A stretch of DNA of 64,000 nt from Methylobacter sp. (GTDB lineage: Bacteria > Pseudomonadota > Gammaproteobacteria > Methylococcales > Methylomonadaceae): positions 143,250-207,249 of the forward strand of contig JAUYMY010000057.1 in the NCBI GenBank assembly GCA_030699385.1. Direction: 5' to 3'. Position numbers and translations under genes: made by a program. The notes under the pieces are model-generated. The model saw only the letters and a program-made list of their open reading frames with translations. It had not been told where the DNA came from and did not search any database. Position 1 is the first letter of the stretch. Each line of letters opens with the position of its first letter. Below are positions 20,052 through 29,204 of the stretch, piece by piece.

Positions 20052-21253
20052 TGTCGCCTAGAGATATTTTAGACAGCATAGAACCGAATTTCACCAAAGG
20101 TGGGCGGTTCGAAAAGTATTACGGTCTCTATGAGATGGTCGATACTTTTATTTATACCCCGGCTGACGTCACGCGTGGCACCACACATGTTCGCGACGGC
20201 AATGATTTGAAGCGCACCATGACTTTTGTGGTGATCGCGACGTTTTTTTGCATTTTGATGGCTTGGTATAACACCGGCTATCAAGCCAATTTAGCCTTGG
20301 AAGCGATGGGGCTGGACAAAGCCCAGAACTGGCGCAGTATCCCGATGATGATTTTCGGCTACAGCACGATGAACCCGTTTTCTAATCTGGTTCATGGTGC
20401 TCTGTATTTCCTGCCCATTTATATTGTCACGCTGGCTGTCGGCGGCGTGTGGGAAGTGTTGTTCGCAACCGTTCGCGGCCATGAAGTCAATGAAGGCTTT
20501 TTGGTGTCGTCAATGTTGTACACATTGATTATGCCGCCCGATATGCCTTTATGGCAGGTGGCTTTGGGTATTTCTTTCGGTATCGTTATCGGCAAAGAAG
20601 TGTTCGGCGGCACCGGTAAAAACTTCTTGAACCCTGCATTGACTGGACGGGCGTTTTTATATTTCGCTTATCCTGCATCCATTTCCGGCGATTCGGTTTG
20701 GGTTGCGGTTGATGGTTATACCGCAGCGACGCCGTTAGGTTTGGCGGCAGCGGGCGGTCTTGAGGCGGTTTATTCAGCCAATTACAGCTGGATGCAAAGC
20801 TTTTTCGGTTTTGAGCCGGGCTGTTTGGGCGAAACTTCGACGCTGGCGATTTTAATCGGCGCGGCTTTTCTGCTCTATACCAAGGTGGCGTCTTACCGCG
20901 TCATGGGCGGCGTATTTGCCGGTATGGTATTGACTTCATTGCTGTTTAATGTAATCGGCAGCGACACTAACCACATGTTTGCATTGCCGTGGTACTGGCA
21001 TTTGACTATGGGCGGTTTTGCTTTCGGTATGGTTTATATGGCCACCGACCCCGTCAGTGCGGCGATGACCGATACCGGTCGCTGGGTGTTCGGCGCTTTA
21101 GTCGGCGGTATGACCGTGTTAATCAGGGTTGTGAATCCGGCATTCCCCGAGGGTATTATGCTGGCCATTCTGTTTTCCAACATGTTCGCGCCTACGATTG
21201 ATTATTTTGTCATTCAGGCCAATATCAGAAGAAGGATGAAACGTCATGCTTAA
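20051..21253 (+). CDS. nqrB: Na+-translocating NADH:quinone reductase subunit B
   Basis: A 400-residue polytopic inner-membrane subunit. It carries riboflavin and a covalently bound FMN. The FMN attachment motif is read as DGYTAATPL, in which the usual small residue Gly of the (S/T)GAT consensus is Ala; the acceptor Thr is kept, so flavinylation is still expected. The segment GGTGKNFLNPALTGRAFLYFAYP is typical. It overlaps nqrC by 8 bases. No ApbE flavin transferase gene is in the window. Confidence 0.95.
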
Positions 21254-22142
21254 ATGCGAACAATTCAATAAAATTTGCGTCGCCTTGGATAAGTGCGAGC
21301 GTTACCAAAAGTTTAAAGTTTACCGGGATAAAATCCTGGCTTTGACTAATGATAGCTTAGAAAAAACCATCGCCATTGCGGTTGCTCTGTGTTTGGTGTG
21401 TGCAGTTCTGGTTTCATTTTCTGCGGTGGCGTTAAAGCCGTTTCAGGTTCATAACAAAGAACTGGACATGAAGCAGAATATTCTTGATGTGGCCGGTTTG
21501 CTCGAAGCAGGCAGCAATATTGACCAAGCTTTTAGCGAAAAGATTGAAGCCAAAATCGTCAATCTGGAAACCGGCGATTATGTTGAAGATATGAATGCTG
21601 ATGAATATGATCAACGTAAAGCGGCGAAAGATCCGGCTTTAAGTGTGACTATCCCAAAAGATAAGGATATTGCTCATATTCGCTTTAAGGCTAAATACGC
21701 CAAAGTCTTTTTGGTTAAAGAAGACGGTGTGATTAAGTCGATTATTCTGCCGGTCAATGGTTACGGTTTATGGTCAACGTTGTACGGCTTTTTGTCGGTC
21801 GATCCAGACGGGCAAACCGTACAAAGCATCAACTTTTATGATCAAGCGGAAACACCGGGGTTAGGCGGTGAAGTGGTTAATCCTACTTGGCGCGCGTTAT
21901 GGAAAGGCAAGAAAATCTATACCGAAACTGAGCAGGCTGCATTGAGCGAAGAACCGGCATTGAGTTTGATTAAAGGCGTGGTTGATAGTGCCAAGCCGGG
22001 TTCTCAGTATCAAGTCGACGGTCTTGCCGGCGCTACCTTAACCAGTACCGGTGTGACCAATCTGGTCAGATATTGGATGAGTAAGGAAGGTTTCGCCCCG
22101 TATTTAGCTAAAGTCAGAACGGTTAAAGGAGCTCAGTCATGA
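21246..22142 (+). CDS. nqrC: Na+-translocating NADH:quinone reductase subunit C
   Basis: 298 residues, longer than the usual about 260 because of an N-terminal extension with several Cys ([19 protein letters not shown]) before the single membrane anchor ([21 protein letters not shown]). The periplasmic FMN domain keeps the attachment motif [15 protein letters not shown]. The extension depends on the ATG at 21246, which overlaps nqrB; a later start is possible but no better-placed ATG is obvious before the membrane span. It overlaps nqrD by 4 bases (ATGA). Confidence 0.94.
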   Translation: MLKCEQFNKICVALDKCERYQKFKVYRDKILALTNDSLEKTIAIAVALCLVCAVLVSFSAVALKPFQVHNKELDMKQNILDVAGLLEAGSNIDQAFSEKIEAKIVNLETGDYVEDMNADEYDQRKAAKDPALSVTIPKDKDIAHIRFKAKYAKVFLVKEDGVIKSIILPVNGYGLWSTLYGFLSVDPDGQTVQSINFYDQAETPGLGGEVVNPTWRALWKGKKIYTETEQAALSEEPALSLIKGVVDSAKPGSQYQVDGLAGATLTSTGVTNLVRYWMSKEGFAPYLAKVRTVKGAQS

Positions 22143-22819
22143 GTGACATTTTAAATGATGAAACAAAAAAGGTATTAACGGCGCCGCTGGTCAATGACAA
22201 TCCCATTACGTTGCAAGTTTTGGGTATTTGTTCGGCATTGGCGGTCACTTCGCAAATGTCGACCTCGCTGATTATGGCGCTGGCGTTGACCTTGGTAACG
22301 GCATTTTCCAGTGCCGCCATCAGCGCGATCCGCAACCATATTCCCAGCAGTATTCGGATTATCGTGCAGATGACCATTATTGCGTCGCTGGTTATTGTGG
22401 TCGATCAGTTGTTGAAAGCTTTTGCTTATGATGTCAGTAAGCAATTGTCGGTTTTCGTCGGTTTGATCATTACCAACTGTATCGTAATGGGCCGTGCTGA
22501 AGGCTATGCGATGAAAAATCCGCCTTTAGAAAGTTTCATGGACGGTATCGGTAATGGTTTGGGCTACAGCTTGATCTTGATTATCGTGGCGTTTTTTAGA
22601 GAGACGTTGGGTTCAGGTAAATTATTGGGCATTGAAGTCTTCAAACTGACCAAAGATGGCGGCTGGTATGATCCTAATGGCTTAATGTTATTGCCGCCAA
22701 GTGCGTTCTTTATTATCGGTTTGATTATCTGGTCTGTGCGTCAGTGGAAGCCTAATCAAGTTGAAAAAGTAGAGTTCAAAATTATGTCGATTGCTCATGG
22801 TGAAGGAGGGCATCACTAA
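22139..22819 (+). CDS. nqrD: Na+-translocating NADH:quinone reductase subunit D
   Basis: A 226-residue integral membrane subunit with about six spans. Conserved landmarks include [18 protein letters not shown] and [14 protein letters not shown]. With NqrE it forms the pseudo-symmetric membrane core that holds the buried iron centre. It overlaps nqrE by one base, so translation is coupled. Confidence 0.95.
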   Translation: MSDILNDETKKVLTAPLVNDNPITLQVLGICSALAVTSQMSTSLIMALALTLVTAFSSAAISAIRNHIPSSIRIIVQMTIIASLVIVVDQLLKAFAYDVSKQLSVFVGLIITNCIVMGRAEGYAMKNPPLESFMDGIGNGLGYSLILIIVAFFRETLGSGKLLGIEVFKLTKDGGWYDPNGLMLLPPSAFFIIGLIIWSVRQWKPNQVEKVEFKIMSIAHGEGGHH

Positions 22820-23427
22820 TGGAAGCTTATATCAGTTTATTTGTTAAGGCCGTTTTTATTGAAAATCTGGCGCTGTCCTTCTTTTTGGGCATGTGTACGT
22901 TCATCGCGGTTTCCAAGAAAATCTCGACTGCGATGGGTTTAGGTGTTGCGGTGATGGTGGTGCAGGCGATTACCGTGCCGGCCAATAATCTTGTTTACCA
23001 TGCCTTGTTAAAAGAAGATGCGTTATCCTGGATGGGCATCACCGGTGTCGATTTAAGCTTTTTAGCGTTGTTAAGCTGTATCGGCATGATTGCCGCGTTG
23101 GTGCAAATTCTGGAAATGATTTTAGATAAATTCTTTCCGGCCTTGTATCACGCCTTAGGCGTGTTTTTGCCGTTGATTACGGTGAACTGCGCGATTCTTG
23201 GCGGCAGTTTGTTCATGATTGAGCGTGACTATAATTTTGGCGAAAGCGTCACTTACGGTGTCGGCAGCGGTCTGGGTTGGGCATTGGCGATTACGGTCAT
23301 GGCGGGTGTGCGCGAAAAACTTAAATACAGTGATATTCCCGCCGGTTTGCAAGGTCTGGGCATTACTTTTATTACTGCGGGTCTGATGTCGCTTGGCTTC
23401 ATGGCTTTCTCTGGAATCCAACTTTAA
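22819..23427 (+). CDS. nqrE: Na+-translocating NADH:quinone reductase subunit E
   Basis: 202 residues, polytopic. Contains [20 protein letters not shown] and [19 protein letters not shown], the latter holding one of the Cys ligands of the intramembrane iron site shared with NqrD. Length and hydropathy are normal. It is followed after 12 bases by nqrF with GAAGGGTG as ribosome site. Confidence 0.95.
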   Translation: MEAYISLFVKAVFIENLALSFFLGMCTFIAVSKKISTAMGLGVAVMVVQAITVPANNLVYHALLKEDALSWMGITGVDLSFLALLSCIGMIAALVQILEMILDKFFPALYHALGVFLPLITVNCAILGGSLFMIERDYNFGESVTYGVGSGLGWALAITVMAGVREKLKYSDIPAGLQGLGITFITAGLMSLGFMAFSGIQL

Positions 23428-23439
23428 GAAGGGTGTGTA

Positions 23440-24660
23440 ATGCTGGAAATTCTATTAGGGATTATTATTTTTACGGCTTTTGTCATTGCGCTGGTGTTTG
23501 TGATTATTGGTGCAAAAAGCAAATTGGTCGCGGAAGGCGATGTTGAAATCCTGATCAATGATGAAAAGAAAATTCATGTGCCTGCGGGTTCTAAGCTATT
23601 AACGGCGCTGGCTGATAACGGCTTGTTCGTTTCCTCGGCTTGCGGCGGCGGCGGTACTTGCGGTCAATGCAAGGTGAAGGTGCATTCAGGCGGCGGCGAA
23701 ATTTTACCGACTGAGTTGAGCCATATCACCAAACGTGAAGCGGCTGAAGGCGAGCGCCTTTCTTGCCAGGTTTCGGTTAAACATAACATGAGCATTGAAG
23801 TTGAAGACGATGTCTTCGGCGTTAAAAAATGGGAATGTACGGTTAAATCGAATCACAACGTGGCGACCTTTATTAAGGAGCTGGTGCTGCAATTGCCTGA
23901 AGGCGAAGAAATTAACTATCGCGCCGGCGGCTACATTCAGATTGAATGCCCTGCCTACGTCGCTGAATACAGTGATTTCAATGTCGAAGAACGTTTCCGC
24001 GATGATTGGGATAAGTTCAATTTGTGGCGTTTTGTGTCTGATGTCAAAGAGCCTACCTTACGCGCTTATTCGATGGCAAGTTATCCTGAAGAAAAAGAAA
24101 TCATGTTGAACGTGCGTATTGCGACGCCGCCTCCGGGCGCGCCGGATAGCGTACCGCCCGGCATTATGTCTTCTTTTATCTTTAACCTGAAACCCGGCGA
24201 TAAATGTATTGTTTCCGGGCCTTATGGTGAATTTTTCGCCAAAGACACGCAAAATGAAATGGTCTTTGTCGGCGGCGGTGCGGGTATGGCGCCGATGCGT
24301 TCACATATCTTCGATCAATTACGCAGGCTGAAATCCAAGCGTAAAATGAGCTTTTGGTATGGTGCGCGTAGCAAACGCGAAATGTTCTATGTGGAAGATT
24401 TCGATATGCTGGCTAAAGAAAATGACAATTTTGAATGGCATGTGGCATTGTCAGATCCGTTACCGGAAGATAATTGGACAGGCTATACCGGCTTTATTCA
24501 CAATGTATTATTTGAAGAATACATTAAGAATCATCCGGCTCCTGAAGATTGTGAATTCTACATGTGCGGGCCGCCAATGATGAACTCGGCGGTGATTAAA
24601 ATGTTGCTGGATAACGGCGTCGAGCCGGAAAATATCTTCCTGGATGATTTTGGCGGATAA
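23440..24660 (+). CDS. nqrF: Na+-translocating NADH:quinone reductase subunit F
   Basis: A 406-residue protein: one N-terminal membrane anchor ([19 protein letters not shown]), a [2Fe-2S] ferredoxin domain with [14 protein letters not shown] and the fourth Cys in [10 protein letters not shown], then a FAD domain (RAYSMASYP) and an NADH-binding domain ending [12 protein letters not shown]. It is where NADH electrons enter the complex. Last structural gene, followed by an intrinsic terminator and then nqrM. Confidence 0.96.
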   Translation: MLEILLGIIIFTAFVIALVFVIIGAKSKLVAEGDVEILINDEKKIHVPAGSKLLTALADNGLFVSSACGGGGTCGQCKVKVHSGGGEILPTELSHITKREAAEGERLSCQVSVKHNMSIEVEDDVFGVKKWECTVKSNHNVATFIKELVLQLPEGEEINYRAGGYIQIECPAYVAEYSDFNVEERFRDDWDKFNLWRFVSDVKEPTLRAYSMASYPEEKEIMLNVRIATPPPGAPDSVPPGIMSSFIFNLKPGDKCIVSGPYGEFFAKDTQNEMVFVGGGAGMAPMRSHIFDQLRRLKSKRKMSFWYGARSKREMFYVEDFDMLAKENDNFEWHVALSDPLPEDNWTGYTGFIHNVLFEEYIKNHPAPEDCEFYMCGPPMMNSAVIKMLLDNGVEPENIFLDDFGG

Positions 24661-24716
24661 GTAATGTTGCTGTTTTATCCTTTTTTTAGAAGAATAAAAG
24701 AGCAAGCAGCAACGAT

Positions 24717-24754
24717 AACGAGGAGCGCGGTTAAACCCGGTTCCTCGTTTTTTT
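24717..24754 (+). terminator. Intrinsic terminator after nqrF
   Basis: Stem CGAGGA ... TCCTCG with an inner GG/CC pair, followed by seven T. It sits between nqrF and nqrM, so nqrM is either read through at a lower level or has its own promoter. Confidence 0.85.
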
Positions 24755-24785
24755 ATTGTCAGTTTTAACAATAGAGGGTGAGGCT

Positions 24786-24980
24786 ATGGTTTATTTTCTA
24801 GTGACCTTTGTGTTTATGGCTTTTGTCATTGCCATTATGGCCGTAGGTGTTATTTTTGGCAGACGCGCCATTAAGGGATCATGTGGCGGTGCCGCGAATA
24901 ACGCGGATTGTGTTTGTGTGGAAAAATGTGATAAAAGAAAGAAGTTGGAAGCTGAAGCTCGCTTGCATCAAGGATCGTAG
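24786..24980 (+). CDS. nqrM: NqrM, Na+-NQR maturation factor
   Basis: A 64-residue protein from ATG 24786, preceded by GAGGGTGAGG (an earlier in-frame start lies inside the terminator region). One membrane span (FLVTFVFMAFVIAIMAVGVIF) and a Cys cluster CGGAANNADCVCVEKC are diagnostic of the former DUF539. NqrM is needed to deliver or insert the iron centre between NqrD and NqrE. Its position right after nqrF matches other gammaproteobacteria. Confidence 0.92.
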   Translation: MVYFLVTFVFMAFVIAIMAVGVIFGRRAIKGSCGGAANNADCVCVEKCDKRKKLEAEARLHQGS

Positions 24981-25020
24981 CTTAGGATTATTACAATAAT
25001 AAATAACGCAGGAGTTCATT

Positions 25021-25416
25021 ATGTTAGCGAAAATTGCTATCGCAGATTACATGTCGAAAAGATTGGTGCTGTTAACCGAGGATACCAATGTGGTCGACGC
25101 TGTCAAACAATTGCTGGATCATAAAATCACCGGTGCGCCTGTTGTCGATCAGCGCGGCCACTTATTGGGTATGTTTTCCGAAAAAGATGTGATGCGGATT
25201 GTGCTGGAAACAGTTTACAACCAGAGCATGAGTGGCAAAGTCGGCGATTATATGAGTACAGATATTATTAGTGTTGACGCTGAATCCAGTATTGTCGATT
25301 TGGCAGAAAAGTTTGAGCAGACTACGGTCAGGAGTTTTCCTGTATTTCAGGATAATGAATTGGTCGGGATTGTGAGCCGCACCGATGTATTAAGAGCTTT
25401 GGCTGTACATAATTGA
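25021..25416 (+). CDS. Two-CBS-domain protein
   Basis: 131 residues made of two CBS repeats: MSKRLVLLTEDTNVVDAVKQ with HKITGAPVVDQRGHLLGMFS, and MSTDIISVDAESSIVDLAEKF with SFPVFQDNELVGIVSRTDVL. Such small proteins bind adenine nucleotides and regulate partner enzymes or channels. There is no fused effector. It follows nqrM by 40 bases with AGGAG before ATG, so a link to respiratory energy state is conceivable but unproven. Confidence 0.9.
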   Translation: MLAKIAIADYMSKRLVLLTEDTNVVDAVKQLLDHKITGAPVVDQRGHLLGMFSEKDVMRIVLETVYNQSMSGKVGDYMSTDIISVDAESSIVDLAEKFEQTTVRSFPVFQDNELVGIVSRTDVLRALAVHN

Positions 25417-25445
25417 GCAGTGTAGGCGTCTAATGGCCTAAATAT

Positions 25446-26906
25446 ATGCAAACCTTTTATTGGCACGATTACGAAACCTTCGGCATTGATCCTCAACGAG
25501 ATCGGCCGGTGCAGTTTGCCGGTCTGCGCACTGATGTTGATTTTAATATTGTAGATGAGCCGCTGGTTATTTATTGCAAGCCGGCTTTGGATTGCTTGCC
25601 TCATCCGGATGCGTGTTTAATCACCGGCATTACGCCGCAACTGGCTGAGCAAAAAGGTGTTTGTGAGGCGGAGTTTATTCGTCAGATTCACGCTCAATTA
25701 GCCCAGCCGAATACCTGTACGCTGGGTTATAACAGTCTTCGTTTTGATGATGAAGTGACCCGCAATTGTTTGTACCGCAATTTTTACGATCCTTATGCGA
25801 GGGAGTGGCAGAACGGCAATTCGCGCTGGGACTTGATTGATGTGGTTAGAGCGGCTAGAGCCTTGCGCCCGGAAGGCATTGTTTGGCCGGTCAGTGATGA
25901 AGGTAAGCCCAGTTTTAGATTGGATCAGCTCACGGTGGCGAATAATATAAGCCACGATGCGGCGCATGATGCGCTGTCCGATGTTTATGCCACGTTGGCA
26001 ATTGCCAAGTTGGTTAAGCAAGCCCAACCCAAACTCTATCAATTTTTGTTGCAGCATCGTGTCAAAGCTGAGGCGCTTAAACTGCTGCAGCTGGGTAGTT
26101 TTAAACCGGTGGTGCATATTTCGGGCAAATACCTGGCGGCTAAAAACTGTCTTGCGGTAGTGTTGCCTGTGTGTAAACATCCAACTAATACCAACGGCGT
26201 GGTTGTTTATGATCTGTCGGTTGATCCCGAGCCTATGCTTAATTTATCGGTCGAAGACATTCGTCAACGGATTTTTACCGCGACTGCCGACCTGCCGGAA
26301 GGCATGGCAAGAATCCCATTAAAAACTGTGCATATCAATAAATGTCCAGTTTTAGCGCCCATTTCTGTGATTAGGCCGGAAGATGCGCAGCGCCTGGAAA
26401 TAGATTTGGCGCTCTGTTTGGTCAACATCAATAAAATTAAAGCGGCCAAAGGTTTGGCTGAAAAATTGGCGGAGGTGTTTAGCGCTCAGTTCTGCGGCGA
26501 ACAAGAGTGCGATCCTGATTTGGCTATTTATAGCGGCGGATTTTTTTCGGACAGCGACAAAAAACAGATGAATAAGATACAGGCTATGCCGCCTGAGCAA
26601 TTAGCCGCATCTTCCATTAAATTTTCCGATAGCCGTCTGCCGGACATGCTGTTTAGATACCGCGCCCGAAATTATCCGGAAACATTGGCTGCCGAGGAGT
26701 TGTTAAAATGGTACGGATTTTGCCGAAATCGATTGCTGGGTCGTCAGGCGGGAGGCGGCATTGTGCTGGATGATTATTTTGGTCGCTTGGTAAAAATGCG
26801 TGCCGATGCCACTGTCGATACACCGCTTATTGACGCCTTGGAAGCTTATGGGCATGAGAAAATGACTGTGTTGGGCATGGATATTGAAATAGAGCTTGCC
26901 AAATAA
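25446..26906 (+). CDS. sbcB: Exodeoxyribonuclease I
   Basis: A 486-residue DEDD-family 3'-5' single-strand DNA exonuclease, normal length. The first metal motif is HDYETFGIDPQRDRPVQFAG; GYNSLRFDDEVTRNCLYRNF and the exonuclease III motif SHDAAHDALSDVYAT follow; the C-terminal SH3-like and helical domains are present. It acts in mismatch repair and recombination. 29 bases after the CBS gene. Confidence 0.95.
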   Translation: MQTFYWHDYETFGIDPQRDRPVQFAGLRTDVDFNIVDEPLVIYCKPALDCLPHPDACLITGITPQLAEQKGVCEAEFIRQIHAQLAQPNTCTLGYNSLRFDDEVTRNCLYRNFYDPYAREWQNGNSRWDLIDVVRAARALRPEGIVWPVSDEGKPSFRLDQLTVANNISHDAAHDALSDVYATLAIAKLVKQAQPKLYQFLLQHRVKAEALKLLQLGSFKPVVHISGKYLAAKNCLAVVLPVCKHPTNTNGVVVYDLSVDPEPMLNLSVEDIRQRIFTATADLPEGMARIPLKTVHINKCPVLAPISVIRPEDAQRLEIDLALCLVNINKIKAAKGLAEKLAEVFSAQFCGEQECDPDLAIYSGGFFSDSDKKQMNKIQAMPPEQLAASSIKFSDSRLPDMLFRYRARNYPETLAAEELLKWYGFCRNRLLGRQAGGGIVLDDYFGRLVKMRADATVDTPLIDALEAYGHEKMTVLGMDIEIELAK

Positions 26907-26923
26907 AGGGAATGCTCTATAAT
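26896..26923 (+). promoter_or_regulatory. Promoter of initiator tRNA
   Basis: TTGCCA (26896-26901), a 16-base spacer and a perfect TATAAT (26918-26923) lie 13 bases before the tRNA 5' end. The -35 box sits inside the last codons of sbcB. Confidence 0.8.
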
Positions 26924-26936
26924 AGCCCAAATCAAT

Positions 26937-27013
<77 letters not shown>

Positions 27014-27067
27014 TATATAAAACTGCATGGATGCAGGAGTTAGTGCAACGTAAGGATTGGTTGTAGA

Positions 27068-27090
27068 GAACCCCGTTTTGGGGTTTTTTA
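27068..27090 (+). terminator. Terminator after tRNA-fMet
   Basis: AACCCC-gttt-tGGGGTT followed by a T-rich tail. It ends the tRNA transcript or attenuates readthrough towards rimP. Confidence 0.8.
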
Positions 27091-27137
27091 TTTTCTGGGC
27101 TTTGGTTATTTAAAAGCTCTTAGTTGGTTATTAATGG

Positions 27138-27161
27138 AAGAGCCGTCGGCTCTTTTTTTTT
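27138..27161 (+). terminator. Second hairpin terminator in the rimP leader
   Basis: A perfect AAGAGCC-GTC-GGCTCTT stem followed by a T-run, ending 24 bases before the rimP ATG. It may insulate or attenuate transcription of the rimP-nusA-infB operon. NusA itself acts on such hairpins, so autoregulation is plausible. Confidence 0.75.
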
Positions 27162-27184
27162 GTGCGAAAGTAAGTGAGGATAAA

Positions 27185-27685
27185 ATGAAACAGGCTCCTG
27201 AGCATTTGGTTAATCTGATTGAGCCAATTGTTGAAGGTTTAGGTTATGAATGCGTCGGCATTGAATATAATCCACATCCTAAACATGGTCTGTTAAGAAT
27301 CTATATCGATAGTGATAATGGAATCCTGGTTGAGGACTGCTCTAAAGTCAGTCATCAAATCAGTGGCGTTCTGGATGTCGAAGACCCGATTCAAGGTAAC
27401 TATCAGTTAGAAGTGTCTTCGCCGGGCGAAGATAGGCCCTTTTTTAAAGTGAGCCAGTTTGAGCGTTACATTGGCAGTATGGCGTTCATTCATTTATTTA
27501 AAGCCATAAACGGCCGCAGAAAAATTAACGGCCTGATAGAAAAAGTTGAAGGCGAAGTGATTACGCTTCAGGAAGGCGATGAGGTTTTTGATGTTCCTTT
27601 TAGCGCGATGAGCAAGGCGCGCTTGATCCCTGAATCTCGTGTATTAAATCAAAGTATTGAAAAAGGAGGGCGTGGTGGCAAATAA
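27185..27685 (+). CDS. rimP: Ribosome maturation factor RimP
   Basis: 166 residues from ATG 27185 ([20 protein letters not shown]). An upstream in-frame start at 27134 would place the terminator hairpin inside the gene and is rejected. [28 protein letters not shown] and [12 protein letters not shown] are typical. It assists 30S assembly. Its end overlaps the GTG start of nusA. Confidence 0.95.
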   Translation: MKQAPEHLVNLIEPIVEGLGYECVGIEYNPHPKHGLLRIYIDSDNGILVEDCSKVSHQISGVLDVEDPIQGNYQLEVSSPGEDRPFFKVSQFERYIGSMAFIHLFKAINGRRKINGLIEKVEGEVITLQEGDEVFDVPFSAMSKARLIPESRVLNQSIEKGGRGGK

Positions 27686-29192
27686 AGAAATTTTGTTGGT
27701 GGTTGATGTTTTTTCTAATGAAAAGGATATTGAAAAAGAAGTTGTTTTCCAGGCCATTGAGTCCGCATTAGAAGCGGCTACAATCAAACGCCACGCGAAT
27801 CAAATTAAAGCCCGTGTTTGCATTAACAGAAAAACCGGCGATTATGTCACTTACCGAGTGTGGGACGTAGTTGATGCGAATAGTCAAATTGATGGCGATG
27901 TCGAGTTTCCGGAAACGCAAATATTGTTGGAAGTGGCGCGCTTTGATAATCCGGATGCTCAAATCGGCGATGTCATTGAAGAAGAAATTGAATCAGTCGA
28001 TTTCGGCCGTATCGCAGCACAGACTGCTAAACAGGTTATTATTCACAAGGTTCGTGAAGCCGAGCGTAAGAAAATTGTCGACGCTTATAAGAGCCGTGTC
28101 GGCGAGTTGATTACCGGTATCGTAAAACGTATCGAAAAAGGCAGTGTCTATCTGGATTTGGGCGGCCATGTTGAGGCTTATATTGCCAAAGAAGACATGA
28201 TTCCCCGCGAAGCGATACGCATCGGCGACAGAATTCGGGGCTATTTGAAAGACGTGCGTTTAGAGCCGCGCGGCCCGCAATTGTTTGTTAGCCGTACCGC
28301 GCCGGAATTGTTGATTGCGCTGTTCCGGCTTGAAGTGCCGGAAGTGGGCGAAGGTTTGATTGAAGTTATGGGTGCGGCGCGAGATCCCGGTTCCAGAGCC
28401 AAGATTGCGGTTAAAGGCAATGATCCGAGGCTTGATCCAGTCGGCGCTTGTGTCGGCATGAGAGGGTCGAGAGTGCAGTCGGTTTCTAACGAGCTGGCTG
28501 GCGAGCGTGTTGATATTATCCTGTGGAATCAAAGTGAAGCTCAGTTTGTGATTAATGCAATGTCGCCTGCTGAAATTCAGTCTATCGTTATCGACGAAGA
28601 CAAACACAGTATGGATTTGGCTGTCGGTTCAGACAATTTGTCTCAAGCAATCGGCCGAGGCGGTCAAAATGTGCGTCTTGCCACCCAGTTAACCGGCTGG
28701 GAATTGAATGTTATCGATGCGTCCAAGGCAGAGCAAAACAGTGAAGCCGAAGCGGATAAGATTAAGCGGTTATTTGTTGAGCAACTGGATGTGGATGAAG
28801 ACATCGCCATGATCCTGGTTGAGGAAGGTTTTAATACGGTCGAAGAAATTGCCTACGTTCCGGTCAGCGAAATGTTGGAAATTGAAGGCTTTGATGCCGA
28901 TTTGGTGGATACCTTGAGAAGCCGCGCTAAAGATGCGTTGCTGATTAGCGCTATTGCTGCTGAAGAAAAAATAGAAACAGCCGAGCCTGCACAGGATTTG
29001 CTGGAAATGGAAGGCATGGACAGGGATTTGGCTTATGATTTGGCAGGTCATGGCATTATTACGATGGATGATTTGGCGGAACAGGCAATAGATGATTTAT
29101 TGAATTTTCCGGGAATAAATGAAGACAGGGCGGCAAAGTTGATTATGAAGGCGCGTGAGCCTTGGTTTGCTGAGGAACAGGCGAGTAGGTAA
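27675..29192 (+). CDS. nusA: Transcription termination/antitermination factor NusA
   Basis: 505 residues from GTG 27675, chosen because [11 protein letters not shown] matches the family start and AAGGAGG lies at 27662-27669; a start at 27657 would put the ribosome site inside the gene. The N-terminal RNA-polymerase-binding domain is followed by S1 ([18 protein letters not shown]), two KH domains ([26 protein letters not shown]) and two C-terminal acidic repeats, as in gammaproteobacteria. It overlaps rimP by 11 bases. Confidence 0.96.
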   Translation: MANKEILLVVDVFSNEKDIEKEVVFQAIESALEAATIKRHANQIKARVCINRKTGDYVTYRVWDVVDANSQIDGDVEFPETQILLEVARFDNPDAQIGDVIEEEIESVDFGRIAAQTAKQVIIHKVREAERKKIVDAYKSRVGELITGIVKRIEKGSVYLDLGGHVEAYIAKEDMIPREAIRIGDRIRGYLKDVRLEPRGPQLFVSRTAPELLIALFRLEVPEVGEGLIEVMGAARDPGSRAKIAVKGNDPRLDPVGACVGMRGSRVQSVSNELAGERVDIILWNQSEAQFVINAMSPAEIQSIVIDEDKHSMDLAVGSDNLSQAIGRGGQNVRLATQLTGWELNVIDASKAEQNSEAEADKIKRLFVEQLDVDEDIAMILVEEGFNTVEEIAYVPVSEMLEIEGFDADLVDTLRSRAKDALLISAIAAEEKIETAEPAQDLLEMEGMDRDLAYDLAGHGIITMDDLAEQAIDDLLNFPGINEDRAAKLIMKAREPWFAEEQASR

Positions 29193-29204
29193 GGGGTATG
29201 AAAA

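Noticed and set aside
20703..20740. Loss of the FMN site in NqrB
   Set aside because: The motif reads DGYTAATPL instead of (S/T)GAT, but the acceptor Thr and the Asp are present and the Gly position is known to be the less strict one.
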